A stretch of 64,000 bases of DNA from Pseudomonas sp. v388 (GCF_003935425.1 NZ_RHQN01000002.1:620001-684000), one strand, 5' to 3'; shown: positions 50,906-61,012, counted from the first letter of the stretch. Made by a program: numbers and translations. Notes: generated from the letters alone by a model not told the origin.

Positions 50906-51370
50906 TCAGTGCTGGTGGGCTTCAGGAGCCTGCTTTTGTACCTCTACCTGAATTTCCACGTCCCCGGCTTTCTCGAAATGCAACGTCACCGGGAAACGCT
51001 GACCCTCGACCAGCTTCGAGCGGTCGTTCAGGTCCAGCAGCATCACGTGGTAAGCCATGGGCGCAAAATTGACCTTGGCTTTGGGCGCTACTTCCACTGT
51101 CTGGACTTGCTGCATCTTCATCAGGCCATTGGCATGAATGTGCTCGTGCAATTGCGCCTGACCGGCAATCGAGCTGTCCACGCTCAGCAGACGATCCGCC
51201 GCGTCGCCCTGATTTTCGATAGTGAAATAAGCCGCGATGGCCGGCGCATTCGGCGGCAGCGCCATTGACCACGGGTGGGTGATCAGCAAGGGGCCGGCGG
51301 TGTATTGGTGAGCCTGGGCGAAACAGGCGGGCAGCATGAAGGCGATGAGTAGCAGGGCTTTCTTGAGCAT
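50906..51370 (-). CDS. PCu(A)C family copper chaperone
   Basis: Periplasmic Cu(I) carrier that helps metallate cytochrome c oxidase. The 154-residue precursor has a Sec signal (MLKKALLLIAFMLPACFAQA). Mature landmarks are PWSMALPPNAPAIAAYFTIEN and the copper-binding His/Met set in LHEHIHANGLMKMQ and YHVMLLDL, with a His-rich tail (EAHQH). The start MLKK is preferred; an ATG four codons upstream lacks a ribosome-binding site. Confidence 0.9.
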   Translation of the reverse strand: MLKKALLLIAFMLPACFAQAHQYTAGPLLITHPWSMALPPNAPAIAAYFTIENQGDAADRLLSVDSSIAGQAQLHEHIHANGLMKMQQVQTVEVAPKAKVNFAPMAYHVMLLDLNDRSKLVEGQRFPVTLHFEKAGDVEIQVEVQKQAPEAHQH

Positions 51371-51419
51371 GGGTGTTTCCATTTTTAGTGGGTCTCATCA
51401 AGTTAGTCCGACACAGGCC

Positions 51420-51508
51420 CGTGGGAGTGGACCGTACATGCGCAACATATGCATCTGTATGGCAGGTTTCGCGGACAAGCGGAACGCCGCCCGGTCCGCT
51501 CCTACAGG
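51420..51508. repeat. REP-type inverted repeat pair overlapping the cobK stop
   Basis: Left arm 'gtgggagtggaccgtacatg' and right arm 'cgcccggtccgctcctaca'. Read on the minus strand, the right arm begins 'tgTAGgag', and that TAG is the cobK stop codon, so the repeat abuts and helps end the gene. Confidence 0.65.
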
Positions 51509-52221
51509 AAATCGAGAGCGCTCAACACCTCATCCACACTCCAGAACACTCGATCCACGTCCGGTAACTCGGGGCGCTTGAGGATCAGCACTGGTAGGCG
51601 GCGTTCACGGGCGACTTCCAGTTTGGGTTCGGTGGAGCTGCTACCGCTGTTTTTGCTGATCAGTACGTCGATTCGACGGCGCTCGAACAGGGCGCGTTCG
51701 TCTTCCAGATTGAACGGGCCGCGGGCGCCGATCACTTCGCAGCGCTCGTTGCCGGGGTAGACGTCCAGGGCGCGCAGGGTCCAGAACTGGTATTCGGGAA
51801 TTTCGTGCAGATGCTGCAACGGCTCGCGGCCAAGGGTGAACAGTGGGCGTTGGAACGAAGCGAGTGCCCTGACCAGATGCGACCAGTCGGCCACTTCGCG
51901 CCAGTCATCATCCGGACCGGCCTGCCAGGCGCGGCGACGCAGGCCCCAGCAGGCAATGCCGCTCAACCGAGCAGCGCGGGCGGCGTTGTGGCTGATCTGT
52001 GCGGCGTAAGGGTGCGTTGCGTCCAGCAGCAGATCGACGCCGTGTTCCTGAATGTAGTGCGCCATGCCTTCGGCGCCGCCGTAGCCTCCGACCTTGAGCC
52101 GGCAAGTCAGATCGGTCGGCACCCGGCCGACGCCCGCCAGGCTGTAGATATGCTGCGGCCCCAGCGTGCGGGCGATGGCCAGGGCTTCGGTCACACCGCC
52201 GAGCAACAAGATGCGTTTCAT
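51502..52221 (-). CDS. cobK: Precorrin-6A reductase
   Basis: NADPH-dependent reductase of the corrin ring, converting precorrin-6A to 6B. 239 residues with [41 protein letters not shown] and [20 protein letters not shown], all CobK/CbiJ landmarks. It overlaps cbiD by four bases and is last in the leftward cobL-cbiD-cobK operon. Confidence 0.94.
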   Translation of the reverse strand: MKRILLLGGVTEALAIARTLGPQHIYSLAGVGRVPTDLTCRLKVGGYGGAEGMAHYIQEHGVDLLLDATHPYAAQISHNAARAARLSGIACWGLRRRAWQAGPDDDWREVADWSHLVRALASFQRPLFTLGREPLQHLHEIPEYQFWTLRALDVYPGNERCEVIGARGPFNLEDERALFERRRIDVLISKNSGSSSTEPKLEVARERRLPVLILKRPELPDVDRVFWSVDEVLSALDFL

Positions 52222-53315
52222 GACGTCACACCTGCCTGGCCGACAATGCCGCCCTGACGGTCAATGGCAAACACTTCCACCTGAATCTGCGCGGGAACCA
52301 CACTCCGTGCAAAGTCCAGCGCGTGCTGGCACACCGCGTTGCCCAACGGAACACCCGCCGCTGCGCACAGTGCCAGCGCCTGCTGGCTGGTGTTGGCTTC
52401 CAGGATCCGTTGCTGCAAGGTTTCATCGCCACCCACGTCCGCAGCCCAGCGCGCCAGTTGCGGCAGGTCAATGCTGGAATGCCGGCTGTGCAGATCCATA
52501 TGCCCGGCAGCCAGCTTGCTGATCTTGCCGAAGCCGCCGCACAGGCTGAGTTTATCCACAGGCACCTTGCGCAGATGCTTGAGCACCGCGCCGACGAAAT
52601 CGCCCATTTCGATCAAGGCGATGTCCGGAATGTTGTAGACACGGCGCATGGTGTCTTCGCTGGCGTTGCCGGTGCAGGCGGCGATGTGCATGTAGCCGTT
52701 GGTGGTGGCGACGTCGATTCCCTGATGAATCGAGGCGATGTAGGCCGCACAGGAAAACGGCCGCACGATGCCGCTGGTGCCCAGGATCGACAGCCCGCCG
52801 AGAATGCCCAGACGCGGATTCATGGTCTTGAGCGCCAGCTGCGCGCCGCCTTCCACGCCGATCGTCACTTCGAAGCCACCGCCGTAGGTCAACTCCTGCG
52901 CCAGCGCCTGAAGATGCTCGCTGATCATGCGCCGCGGCACCGGGTTGATGGCCGGTTCGCCCACGCCCAGGACCAGACCCGGTCGCGTGACGGTGCCGAC
53001 GCCGGTGCCCGCCACGAATCGCACGCCGGGTGTCGTATCGAGACTGACACGGGCAAACACCAGTGCGCCATGGGTGACATCCGGATCATCGCCGGCATCC
53101 TTGATGGTTCCGGCCTCGGCGAAGTTATCCACAACCCGGCAGAATTCCAGGCGCATTTGCACCTGCTTGCCCTTGGGCAAGGTGATCTGCACCGCGTCGC
53201 TGGCCTGCCCGCCGAGCAACAGCCGCGCTGCCGCGAGACTGGTCGCGGTCGCGCAGCTGCCGGTGGTCAGCCCGCTGCGCAGCGGGGCGGGTTGTTCGGC
53301 GGTTTCCTCACGCAT
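52218..53315 (-). CDS. cbiD: Cobalt-precorrin-5B C1-methyltransferase CbiD
   Basis: Methylates C1 of the corrin ring. 365 residues: [58 protein letters not shown] and [13 protein letters not shown]. CbiD belongs to the anaerobic route but replaces CobF in pseudomonads, which otherwise use the oxygen-dependent genes. A long in-frame extension to 53762 overlaps cobL and is rejected. The ATG overlaps the cobL stop by one base. Confidence 0.94.
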   Translation of the reverse strand: MREETAEQPAPLRSGLTTGSCATATSLAAARLLLGGQASDAVQITLPKGKQVQMRLEFCRVVDNFAEAGTIKDAGDDPDVTHGALVFARVSLDTTPGVRFVAGTGVGTVTRPGLVLGVGEPAINPVPRRMISEHLQALAQELTYGGGFEVTIGVEGGAQLALKTMNPRLGILGGLSILGTSGIVRPFSCAAYIASIHQGIDVATTNGYMHIAACTGNASEDTMRRVYNIPDIALIEMGDFVGAVLKHLRKVPVDKLSLCGGFGKISKLAAGHMDLHSRHSSIDLPQLARWAADVGGDETLQQRILEANTSQQALALCAAAGVPLGNAVCQHALDFARSVVPAQIQVEVFAIDRQGGIVGQAGVTS

Positions 53316-54517
53316 CAGGGTTTGACCACATCCAGCAAGGTGATCGGCAACGCCTGACGCCAGGTATCGAATTCTCCCAGCGGTTTGGCATGGGCAATCT
53401 GAATGCGGGTCAGCTCGCCGCCATGCAGTTCGCGCCAGGCCATCAGCGCGGCCTCGCTTTGCAGGGTCACGGCGTTGGCGACGAGTCGGCCGCCGGAGCG
53501 CAGTTGCTCCCAGCACGATTCCAGCACACCCGGCCGCGTCACCCCGCCGCCGATGAAGATCGCGTCCGGCTGCTCCAGTCCATGCAGCGCATCCGGCGCA
53601 TTGCCGCGCACCAGTTGCAGGCCCGGCACGCCGAGGGCGTCGCGATTGAATTCGATCAGTTGCTGTCGGCCTTCGTCGGCCTCGATGGCCAGCGTCCGGC
53701 AGGTGGGATGCGCACGCATCCATTCGATGCCGATGGAGCCGCAACCGGCGCCGACGTCCCACAGCAGTTCGCCCGGCACCGGTGCCAGACGCGCGAGAGT
53801 CATGGCGCGCACATCGCGCTTGGTGAGTTGCCCGTCATGCTCGAAGGCACTGTCCGGCAGCCCGGCCAGTGTCGTCAGACGAGGCGTGGCGGCGTCGGCG
53901 CGACAGTCGATGGCAACCAGGTTCAGCGCGGCGATTTCGGTATTGCCCCAATCGCCAGCCAAACCGTTCACCTGCCGTTCGGCGTCGCCACCCAAATGCT
54001 CGAACACCGTCATCAGGCTTGGGCCGTAGCCGCGTTCGCGCAGCAGGCTGGCAATGGCCGCCGGGCTGCTGCCGTCGTTGCTCAGCACCAGAATCCGCAC
54101 GCCATGGTGAACATAAGCGTTCAGGGCGGCCAGCGGGCGGGCGACCACCGACACAATGGCGACGTCCTGCAATGCCCAGCCCAATCGAGCGGCGGCGAGC
54201 GAGCAGGACGACGGTGCGGGAATCACGCGCATTTCTTCGCCCGCCACCACGCGCGCCAGACTGGCGCCGACGCCGAACAGCATTGGATCGCCGCTGGCCA
54301 GCACGCAGACTTCGGCGCCGCGCTGTTCCAGTACCGGGTTCAGGGAAAACGGGCTCGGCCACGCCCGGCGCTCGGCGCGGATGCACGCTGGCAGCAGAGC
54401 CAGCTGGCGCGGGCCGCCAAACACCTGATCGGCGTGCAGCAGAGCATGCCGGGCGTTCTTGCCCAAGCCTTTGTAGCCGTCTTCCCCGATTCCCACGACT
54501 GTCAGCCACGGCGCCAT
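53315..54517 (-). CDS. cobL: Precorrin-6Y C5,15-methyltransferase (decarboxylating)
   Basis: Bifunctional enzyme, 400 residues. Residues 1-200 are the CbiE-type tetrapyrrole methylase ([39 protein letters not shown]). About 205-400 are the CbiT-type class I methyltransferase ([34 protein letters not shown]). It adds methyls at C5 and C15 and removes the C12 acetate carboxyl. It is first in its operon and divergent from cobG. Confidence 0.95.
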   Translation of the reverse strand: MAPWLTVVGIGEDGYKGLGKNARHALLHADQVFGGPRQLALLPACIRAERRAWPSPFSLNPVLEQRGAEVCVLASGDPMLFGVGASLARVVAGEEMRVIPAPSSCSLAAARLGWALQDVAIVSVVARPLAALNAYVHHGVRILVLSNDGSSPAAIASLLRERGYGPSLMTVFEHLGGDAERQVNGLAGDWGNTEIAALNLVAIDCRADAATPRLTTLAGLPDSAFEHDGQLTKRDVRAMTLARLAPVPGELLWDVGAGCGSIGIEWMRAHPTCRTLAIEADEGRQQLIEFNRDALGVPGLQLVRGNAPDALHGLEQPDAIFIGGGVTRPGVLESCWEQLRSGGRLVANAVTLQSEAALMAWRELHGGELTRIQIAHAKPLGEFDTWRQALPITLLDVVKP

Positions 54518-54557
54518 GCACTTACCTCAATCCGAACTTCCGACAGAGCGTCTTTTC

Positions 54558-54584
54558 ATGCCTGCGGATAAAGCAGGCATAATA
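54558..54584 (-). promoter_or_regulatory. Probable cobL promoter region with overlapping dyad
   Basis: On the minus strand TATTAT (54579-54584) is a good -10 for cobL. It overlaps the dyad ATGCCTGC (54558-54565) / GCAGGCAT (54573-54580), which could be an operator or a 5' hairpin. The -35 region is not clear. Confidence 0.35.
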
Positions 54585-54602
54585 CCGCGCCCAGGCGAGG
54601 GT

Positions 54603-54636
54603 GTTTGCAAAATGGCTGCCTTGCGCTGTTGCAAAC
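54603..54636. promoter_or_regulatory. Inverted repeat in the cobL/cobG divergent region
   Basis: GTTTGCAA (54603-54610) and TTGCAAAC (54629-54636) are exact reverse complements 18 bases apart, centred between the two divergent cobalamin operons. Candidate shared operator or leader structure. No cobalamin riboswitch (B12 box) was recognised on either strand. Confidence 0.4.
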
Positions 54637-54703
54637 GCCCTTTGGGGCATCAGCGCCCATTGAAATTCCAGCCAGGCCACAGAACGTCCACATCGGTGAT
54701 CCT

Positions 54704-56044
54704 TTGAACGAGCAGAAGTGCGCTCGACCCTCCACTGCAACGCTACGTCCCTCGGCCTGTCCGGGGTTGCTGCGTATCGTCCCGGCGCTGGATGGCGGCA
54801 TCTGCCGGATCAAGCTGGCCGGCGGGGTAATCAGCTCTGCCCAGGCCATGGCGGTAGCGCTGGCAGCGCGTACTTATGCACAGGGCGTGATCGAAGCGAC
54901 CAATCGTTCCAACCTGCAGATCCGGGGCATCGGCAGTGACCACGACGGGTTGATCGGCCTGTTGCTGGATGCGGGACTGGGTCCGGCCAATCCGGCCGGT
55001 GACGATGTGCGTAACCTGCTGCTCAGTCCGTCCGCCGGGCTCGACCCACAGATGCTGTTCGACGCTCGACCTTTGGCTGCGCAGATTCTCGACTCGCTGG
55101 AAAACCATCCGCGGTTCCACGAGCTGTCGGCCAAGTTCGCCATTTCGCTGGATGCCGGCGAGGCGCTGGTGATGCTGGAGCATCCCCATGACATCTGGCT
55201 TTCGGCGCTGACGCTCGACGGCGAGTTGTGGCTGGCGTTCGGTCTGGCAGGCTGCCCGGCCCATGACCGGCCACTGGCCGCCGTACCGATTGCCCAGGGA
55301 CATGCATTGGTTGTCGCTCTGCTGGAGCTGTTTCTCGACCTGGCGCGCCCGGATCAGGCGCGCATGCGCCACCTGCTGGCCGAAGTTTGCCCAGGCGCGT
55401 TGCTGCAACAGCTGGCGATTCGCTTTCAGGGCGCTCTGCGAGTTGATCACAAAATAATCGATTGGCAGCGGCCTTCCATCGAAAGCTACCGCCATCTGGG
55501 AATTTATCCTCAGGTCGAATCTGAGCGGGTTGCGGTAGGGGCGGCGTTTGCGCTGGGGCGGCTCGACGATATCGTGCTCGACAAGGTTGCCGAACTGGCC
55601 GCCGAGCTGGGCGATGGCAGTCTGCGCCTGACGCCGTGGCAAAGCCTGTTGTTGCCCAATGTGCCTGTCGCTGACGCGCCGCCGCTGTTGGCTGCCTTGC
55701 AGGACGCCGGGCTGATCGTCAGTGCCGAGCAGCCGCTGGCGCGAATCACCGCCTGCACCGGCAGCGCCGGGTGCGGCAAAGCGCTCGCCGACACCAAGGA
55801 TGATGCGCGACTCCTGGCCGCCCGCCTGCCTGCCGACCAGTCGGTGCACCTGACCGGTTGCCAGCGTTCGTGCGCGGCCGCGCATGTTGCGCCGATCACC
55901 TTGCTGGCCACCTCGCCCGGCCGCTACAACCTCTATTTTCGCGACGCAGCACAGCCCGGTTTCGGCGTGCTGCAGGCGCGTGACCTCACTATTGAAGCAG
56001 TCGGCGCGCAGTTGGCCGCCGGCTCACGGAGCAGCACCGCATGA
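54704..56044 (+). CDS. cobG: Precorrin-3B synthase CobG
   Basis: Oxygen-dependent ring-contraction enzyme of the aerobic B12 route, homologous to sulfite/nitrite reductases. 446 residues from the proposed TTG. Two ferredoxin-like halves (ACPGLLRIVPALDGGICRIKL, ATNRSNLQIRG) and the Fe-S ligands C351-x5-C357 with C386-x3-C390 are visible. No ATG exists near the N-terminus; TTG at 54704 best matches the expected short leader before ACPGLLR, but an upstream TTG at 54605 cannot be excluded. It overlaps cobH by four bases. Confidence 0.9.
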   Translation: MNEQKCARPSTATLRPSACPGLLRIVPALDGGICRIKLAGGVISSAQAMAVALAARTYAQGVIEATNRSNLQIRGIGSDHDGLIGLLLDAGLGPANPAGDDVRNLLLSPSAGLDPQMLFDARPLAAQILDSLENHPRFHELSAKFAISLDAGEALVMLEHPHDIWLSALTLDGELWLAFGLAGCPAHDRPLAAVPIAQGHALVVALLELFLDLARPDQARMRHLLAEVCPGALLQQLAIRFQGALRVDHKIIDWQRPSIESYRHLGIYPQVESERVAVGAAFALGRLDDIVLDKVAELAAELGDGSLRLTPWQSLLLPNVPVADAPPLLAALQDAGLIVSAEQPLARITACTGSAGCGKALADTKDDARLLAARLPADQSVHLTGCQRSCAAAHVAPITLLATSPGRYNLYFRDAAQPGFGVLQARDLTIEAVGAQLAAGSRSSTA

Positions 56045-56667
56045 TTGATTACATCCGCGATGGTCAGGAGATTTATCGCAACTCCTTCTCGATCATTCGC
56101 GCCGAAGCGCGCCTGGATACGATCCCCGCCGACCTGGAAAAACTCGCCGTGCGCGTGATCCATGCCTGCGGCATGGTCGAGGTCATCGAGGATCTGCGCT
56201 TTTCGCCGGGCGCCGGGACTGCCGGGCGCAATGCGCTGGCCGCCGGCGCGCCGATTCTGTGCGACGCGCGGATGGTGTCCGAAGGCATTACCCGCACTCG
56301 TCTGCCGGCCAACAACGAGATCATCTGTACGCTGCATGACGAAGGTGTGCGGGAAATGGCGCTGGAGATGGGTAATACCCGTTCGGCGGTAGCGCTGGAA
56401 CTGTGGCGTCCCCACCTGGAAGGCAGCGTAGTGGTCATCGGCAACGCGCCCACGGCCTTGTTCTATCTGCTGGAAATGCTCGACGCCGGTGCGCCAAAAC
56501 CGGCCCTGATTCTGGGCTTCCCGGTGGGCTTCGTCGGTGCGGCGGAATCCAAGGCCATGCTGGCCGCCGACAGCCGAGGCGTGCCGTTCGTGATCATGCA
56601 GGGCCGTCGTGGCGGCAGCGCCATGGCGGTGGCTGCGGTGAATGCCTTGGCGACGGAGATCGAATGA
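56041..56667 (+). CDS. cobH: Precorrin-8X methylmutase
   Basis: Moves a methyl from C11 to C12 to give hydrogenobyrinate. 208 residues: [31 protein letters not shown] with the catalytic His, [21 protein letters not shown], and [14 protein letters not shown]. Four-base overlaps on both sides (cobG and cobI) show coupled translation. Confidence 0.97.
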   Translation: MIDYIRDGQEIYRNSFSIIRAEARLDTIPADLEKLAVRVIHACGMVEVIEDLRFSPGAGTAGRNALAAGAPILCDARMVSEGITRTRLPANNEIICTLHDEGVREMALEMGNTRSAVALELWRPHLEGSVVVIGNAPTALFYLLEMLDAGAPKPALILGFPVGFVGAAESKAMLAADSRGVPFVIMQGRRGGSAMAVAAVNALATEIE

Positions 56668-57398
56668 TGCAGGCACGCGGTCGATTGCTTGGCCTGGGCG
56701 TAGGCCCCGGCGATCCGGAACTGATCACTCTCAAGGCATTGCGCCTGTTGCGCGAAGCACCGGTGGTGGCGTATTTCGTCGCCAAGGGCAAGAAAGGCAA
56801 CGCTTTCGGTATCATCGAAGGTCACCTGCAGGATGCCCAGACATTGATGCCGCTGGTGTATCCGGTGACCACCGAGGCACTGCCTGCACCGTTGTCCTAC
56901 GAACAGGTCATCAGCGACTTCTACGACGAAGCCAGCGTCGAGGTGGCAGCGCATCTGGATGCCGGGCGCGATGTGGCGGTGATCTGTGAAGGCGATCCAT
57001 TCTTCTATGGCTCCTACATGTATCTGCATGACCGGTTGGCCGAGCGTTATCAGGCCGAGGTGATTCCCGGTGTCTGTTCGATGCTCGGCGGCGCTTCAGT
57101 ATTGGGCGCCCCGTTGGTGTATCGCAACCAGAGCCTGTCGGTGCTGTCCGGCGTGCTGCCCCATGAAGAACTCAAACGCAAACTGGCCGATGCCGATGCG
57201 GCGGTGATCATGAAACTGGGCCGCAATTTCCCCAAGGTGCGCCAGGTGCTGGCCGAATTGGGCTTGGCCGGGCGTGCGCTGTATGTCGAGCGCGCCACCA
57301 TGAGCAACCAGAAGATCGTGCCACTGGATCAGGTCGACCCGACCTCGTCGCCGTACTTTTCGCTGATCATCGTTCCGGGTGAAAGGTGGCAGGGCTGA
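56664..57398 (+). CDS. cobI: Precorrin-2 C20-methyltransferase
   Basis: SAM-dependent tetrapyrrole methylase, 244 residues. [35 protein letters not shown] and [17 protein letters not shown] are class signatures. Two ATG codons are adjacent; the first (56664) overlaps the cobH stop and is taken. The stop overlaps cobJ (TGATG). Confidence 0.96.
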   Translation: MMQARGRLLGLGVGPGDPELITLKALRLLREAPVVAYFVAKGKKGNAFGIIEGHLQDAQTLMPLVYPVTTEALPAPLSYEQVISDFYDEASVEVAAHLDAGRDVAVICEGDPFFYGSYMYLHDRLAERYQAEVIPGVCSMLGGASVLGAPLVYRNQSLSVLSGVLPHEELKRKLADADAAVIMKLGRNFPKVRQVLAELGLAGRALYVERATMSNQKIVPLDQVDPTSSPYFSLIIVPGERWQG

Positions 57399-59101
57399 TG
57401 AGTCATGACATTCCGGCCATCGTGATTCTTGGCCATGGCAGCCTGGCGACCGCACGCCGCATCCAGCGCATCTACCCTGACGCGCAGATCCACGGCCTGG
57501 TCGAGCGGGTTCAGGATGCCGATATCCATTACACCGAATTCGGTGCGACCCTGCGCCACCTGTATCGCCAGAACACGCCGATCATCGCGCTCTGCTCGGC
57601 GGGGATCGTGATCCGCACGCTGGCGCCGTTGATGCTGGAGAAAGGCGCCGAGCCGGCGGTGCTGGCGGTTGCCGAGGATGGCAGCGCGGTCGTTCCACTG
57701 CTGGGCGGTCTGGGTGGCGTCAATGTCATGGCCCGTGAGATTGGTGCGGGTCTGGGCATTGCCCCGGCCATCACCACCAGTGGCGAACTGCGCTTCGGCA
57801 CCTGCCTGCTCAATCCGCCCGCAGGTTACGCCTTGGGTGATCTGGAGTCGGGCAAGCGCTTTGTTTCGGATCTGCTGTCCGGCGAACAGGTACGCATCGA
57901 TGGCCAAGCGCCCTGGCTGGCCGACGCCCGCTTGCCGCAGAACCCACACGCGCAGAGGACGATCCGGGTCAGCTGTGCCGAACGCGAGCCGTCCCCCAAC
58001 GAACTGCTGATCTATCCGCGCAGTGTCTTGGTGGCGGTCAGCGAGACCGGGCCGCAGTTGGCCGAGCGGGTACGCGCAGCACTGCATGAAGCACGCATCG
58101 CCGGGCAATCCTTGGCATGCCTGCTGGCAGGCGATGTTCACCTGGCCGATGTGCATGTGCATCAAGCCGCTGCACAGCTCGATGTGCCGGTCCGTTTCGT
58201 GAGCACTCAGTCGGCCGGCGAAATGGCCCGCAGTGCGGTCGCACAACTGTTGCCGCCCATCAGCGTGGGCGAGGGCATCGCGATTACCGTGACCAGCGAG
58301 CCGCTGGACGTGGCGCGGATCGGTCGGCCGCGTGGCCGGCTGGCGGTGATCGGCCTGGGGCCGGGTGCCGCAGATCTGATGGTGCCGGCGGTCAAGGCCG
58401 AGCTGGCGCGGGCCACCGATGTGCTGGGCTATGAAACCTACGTGCGCATGGCTGGGCCATTCCGCGCGGACCAGGTGCAGCACTGCACGGACAATCGCGA
58501 AGAAATGCAGCGCGCCCGCCATGCTTTCGAGCTGGCGGCGCAAGGCCGTTCAGTGGTGGTGGTGTCTTCCGGTGACCCTGGCGTATTCGCCATGGCTGCC
58601 GCCGTGCTCGAAGCGCTGCATGATTCGGGCAATCCCGACTGGCATGCGGTCGATCTGGAAATCCTGCCGGGCGTTTCGGCGTCGCTGGCGACCGCCGCGC
58701 AGGCGGGCGCGCCTTTAGGGCATGACTTCTGTGTGATGTCGCTGTCGGACAACCTCAAGCCGTGGGAAGTGATTGAAACCCGTCTGGATCTTGCCTCCCA
58801 GGCGGACCTCGCGCTGGCGTTCTATAACCCGATTTCCCGTTCCCGGCCGTGGCAACTGGGCCGTGCGCTGGACATCGTCCGCCGCCACCGCAGCCCGGAA
58901 ACCCCGGTGACGCTGGGTCGGGACATCGGTCGGCCGGGTCAGACCTTGCGCATCATCACGTTGGGACAGCTCACGCCGGACCAGGTGGATATGCGCACCA
59001 TGGTGCTGATCGGGTCTTCCACCACCTGCACGTTCCCTAGACCGCAAGGCGGCAGCTGGGTGTACACGCCGCGCTGGTATGGTGAAAAGCCTACAGGCTG
59101 A
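57398..59101 (+). CDS. cobJ: CbiG domain fused to precorrin-3B C17-methyltransferase
   Basis: 567 residues. The N-terminal 310 are CbiG-type (AIVILGHGSLATARRI, IALCSAGIVIRTLAPLM, GGVNVMAREI, then a CobE-like segment ELLIYPRSVLVAVSE). From about 312 comes a tetrapyrrole methylase (LAVIGLGPGAADLMVPA, SSGDPGVFAMAAAVLEAL, PGVSASLATAAQAGAPLGHDF) that methylates C17 and closes the contracted ring. The fusion is usual in pseudomonads. Last gene of cobGHIJ; a terminator lies 120 bases downstream. Confidence 0.95.
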   Translation: MSHDIPAIVILGHGSLATARRIQRIYPDAQIHGLVERVQDADIHYTEFGATLRHLYRQNTPIIALCSAGIVIRTLAPLMLEKGAEPAVLAVAEDGSAVVPLLGGLGGVNVMAREIGAGLGIAPAITTSGELRFGTCLLNPPAGYALGDLESGKRFVSDLLSGEQVRIDGQAPWLADARLPQNPHAQRTIRVSCAEREPSPNELLIYPRSVLVAVSETGPQLAERVRAALHEARIAGQSLACLLAGDVHLADVHVHQAAAQLDVPVRFVSTQSAGEMARSAVAQLLPPISVGEGIAITVTSEPLDVARIGRPRGRLAVIGLGPGAADLMVPAVKAELARATDVLGYETYVRMAGPFRADQVQHCTDNREEMQRARHAFELAAQGRSVVVVSSGDPGVFAMAAAVLEALHDSGNPDWHAVDLEILPGVSASLATAAQAGAPLGHDFCVMSLSDNLKPWEVIETRLDLASQADLALAFYNPISRSRPWQLGRALDIVRRHRSPETPVTLGRDIGRPGQTLRIITLGQLTPDQVDMRTMVLIGSSTTCTFPRPQGGSWVYTPRWYGEKPTG

Positions 59102-59466
59102 GGCGTTTGCATGCCGAGAATCGATTCGTCGGGACGTGAGAAATCGCTGATGTCCCGACGCAATCTTCTGCAATGCAGTCGGATCTTCTGGCTGTTCACT
59201 TGACGGAATTGCTCCCGCACTAACTACACCAGTTGTAGTTTTTTTCTCTGTCTTAACTATGAAAATTCTTATGTGCCTTATTCATGGGCACTCTAGAAGT
59301 TGCCAGGTTTCCGGTTGCGTTTCAGTGGGCGGTGAATTCCTGTTTCAGGCGGGCCGTGGCAACTCCAGAGTGTGTCATTTCCTGTCTCGAATAATCCATT
59401 AGTCTTGTTTTCGTCCTCAGGGGCATCACTGATTAATGGACTAATGAGATGAAACAGGAAAGCACT
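59102..59466. other. Gap between cobJ and the four-paralogue operon
   Basis: About 365 bases, AT-richer than the flanks. It contains the cobJ terminator and, near the right end, an inverted repeat CATTAGTC (59397-59404) / GACTAATG (59439-59446) in the leader of the next operon. No gene recognised; a promoter must lie here but no convincing -35/-10 pair was resolved. Confidence 0.45.
59222..59245 (+). terminator. Rho-independent terminator after cobGHIJ
   Basis: AACTACA (59222-59228) and TGTAGTT (59234-59240) with a CCAGT loop, followed by a run of seven T. Confidence 0.8.
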
Positions 59467-60258
59467 ATGAATGACACTCAACGCCGCGACTATATCGCAG
59501 CCTGTGAACTCGCCGACTGCACGCATTCACTTGCCGAACATGTAACTGCAATGGCCGCGCGCCAGGCACCGACCCCGCAGGCCGGCGCCGAACCGGCCGA
59601 CGCCGCGGTGGTCGGCGGAAGCCTGGTGGCGTTCGCGCAAGGCGTATCACGCCAGAACAAGGATGACGTCATGGACTCGCTGCTGTTCGCGACACTGGCT
59701 GCCAGCCGTCTGTACAACCAGGAAGAGAGTACCGATGCGTGGTATCGGCAATTCAACTCGGTGCTCGCGACCCTTGGCTGGGTGGGCACTCACTGGAATT
59801 ACGCGCGCTTCCGCGCCAGGCAGCAGCGTTTCACCATGGACAGGGTCGGGCTTGAGATCGTTGAGTCGGCAATCGCCGCCGCCGCGCTGCCGGGGCCTGC
59901 ATCGCTGGCCATGTTGAAAGTCGCACGGGACGCCATCACCGCATTGAGTAAAAAGGAGGGGCCGCTGGGCCTTTTCGAGCGCCAGACCAAAATGCATCGC
60001 GGCGGCAACTTCCGCATTGCATCCTGCACTGAATCCCAGGATGGCGACGTGAGCATTGCCATGGGCGCCGTTGCCTTCAGCTCAGCGCTAAGTGTCACCA
60101 ATGTGTTGTTCTGGGAATGGAACAACAGCGACGTGACGACCTATAAGGGCGAGAACTATCTGGCCCTCAACAGCCGGCTTTATTCGGGGCATCGCGAACT
60201 GGTTCGCAAGAAGCTGGGCGACAAGACTAAAGCTGCAATCGAAGAATTTGAAATCTGA
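59467..60258 (+). CDS. Uncharacterised protein, paralogue 1 of 4
   Basis: 263 residues, first of four tandem related genes. After a polar leader of about 50 residues comes the shared N-terminal box from residue 53: LVAFAQGVSRQNKDD followed by MDSLLFATLAASRLYN and a Trp/Tyr-rich helix (AWYRQFNSVLATLGW). A variable helical centre leads to the shared NFRIASC strand near 180, AMGAVAF, a VLFWEWNN segment and a final KKLGDKTKAAIEEFEI. No signal peptide or membrane segment. ATG at 59467 has 'caggaa' upstream and is preferred over one six codons earlier. Function unknown. Confidence 0.75.
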   Translation: MNDTQRRDYIAACELADCTHSLAEHVTAMAARQAPTPQAGAEPADAAVVGGSLVAFAQGVSRQNKDDVMDSLLFATLAASRLYNQEESTDAWYRQFNSVLATLGWVGTHWNYARFRARQQRFTMDRVGLEIVESAIAAAALPGPASLAMLKVARDAITALSKKEGPLGLFERQTKMHRGGNFRIASCTESQDGDVSIAMGAVAFSSALSVTNVLFWEWNNSDVTTYKGENYLALNSRLYSGHRELVRKKLGDKTKAAIEEFEI

Positions 60259-60316
60259 CCGCGTTTGCCTTGCGGAGGCGTCAATCGCCTCCGCTCGCCG
60301 GATAAAGGAATTATCC

Positions 60317-61012
60317 ATGTCATACCCATTGAACGATGCGATCATCAACGCCGGTTGCCTGATGTTCTTCAATGAACCAGCTGCAACTTCCCGGCAGACG
60401 GATGTATTGGACTCTCTGTTATATGTTCAGCTTGCAGCCTCCAAGCGGCATGCAAAGTTTACCGAGTTCGAACATTGGAAGGACACCTGGCTTGCGGCTT
60501 CGTCGCGCTTCGGTTGGACGTTGCAACGCAGCGAACATATCAGCGAGCCTGCTGCGCGCGGTATTAGCCAAACGGTGTGGGATATAGGCGCCCGGGCACT
60601 CCTTGGCTTCGTGGGCGAAACACGTGTGGCCGAAGCCGAACATCTGGTCCGCCAACCCCCACAGCCGCAGGCGCTGGATCTGCTGGTCAGTCAAACGTCA
60701 CAGCTTCGAGCGGATCGCGACAAGCCATCAGAAACGACGCTGGTTTTTCAAATCGGCATCGTCGATGCTCCGGGAAACCTCACGCTGCTCATGCTGCACT
60801 TCACGACCCGCCAGCCGCTGGCCCGTGACGTTCTGTTCGCATCTCTCGATGCTGCGAGTCTGAGCGGAAATATCGAACTGACGGTCTGTTCGATGCGTTT
60901 GGCTGATCTGGTGTATCGCCAGTTTCGTGAACCCTTTGCCACTGCGCTCCAGGACAGGCGCGCCGCCCTGATCAGGCCATGGAAGGAGGCGTCGCATGCC
61001 GAGCAGCCATGA
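60317..61012 (+). CDS. Uncharacterised protein, paralogue 2 of 4
   Basis: 231 residues. The N-terminal box is present but reduced (AGCLMFFNEPAATSRQTD, VLDSLLYVQLAASKRHA, HWKDTWLAASSRFGW). It is the most diverged member: the central SFQIVPC-type strand is replaced by TLVFQIGIVDA, and the C-terminus ends in a basic tail (RPWKEASHAEQP). Its ATG follows 'aaaggaattatcc'. It overlaps the next gene by 17 bases. Function unknown. Confidence 0.7.
   Translation: MSYPLNDAIINAGCLMFFNEPAATSRQTDVLDSLLYVQLAASKRHAKFTEFEHWKDTWLAASSRFGWTLQRSEHISEPAARGISQTVWDIGARALLGFVGETRVAEAEHLVRQPPQPQALDLLVSQTSQLRADRDKPSETTLVFQIGIVDAPGNLTLLMLHFTTRQPLARDVLFASLDAASLSGNIELTVCSMRLADLVYRQFREPFATALQDRRAALIRPWKEASHAEQP

Noticed and set aside
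54518-54703. Cobalamin riboswitch upstream of the cob operons
   Set aside because: No B12-box sequence or expected core elements seen on either strand by eye.
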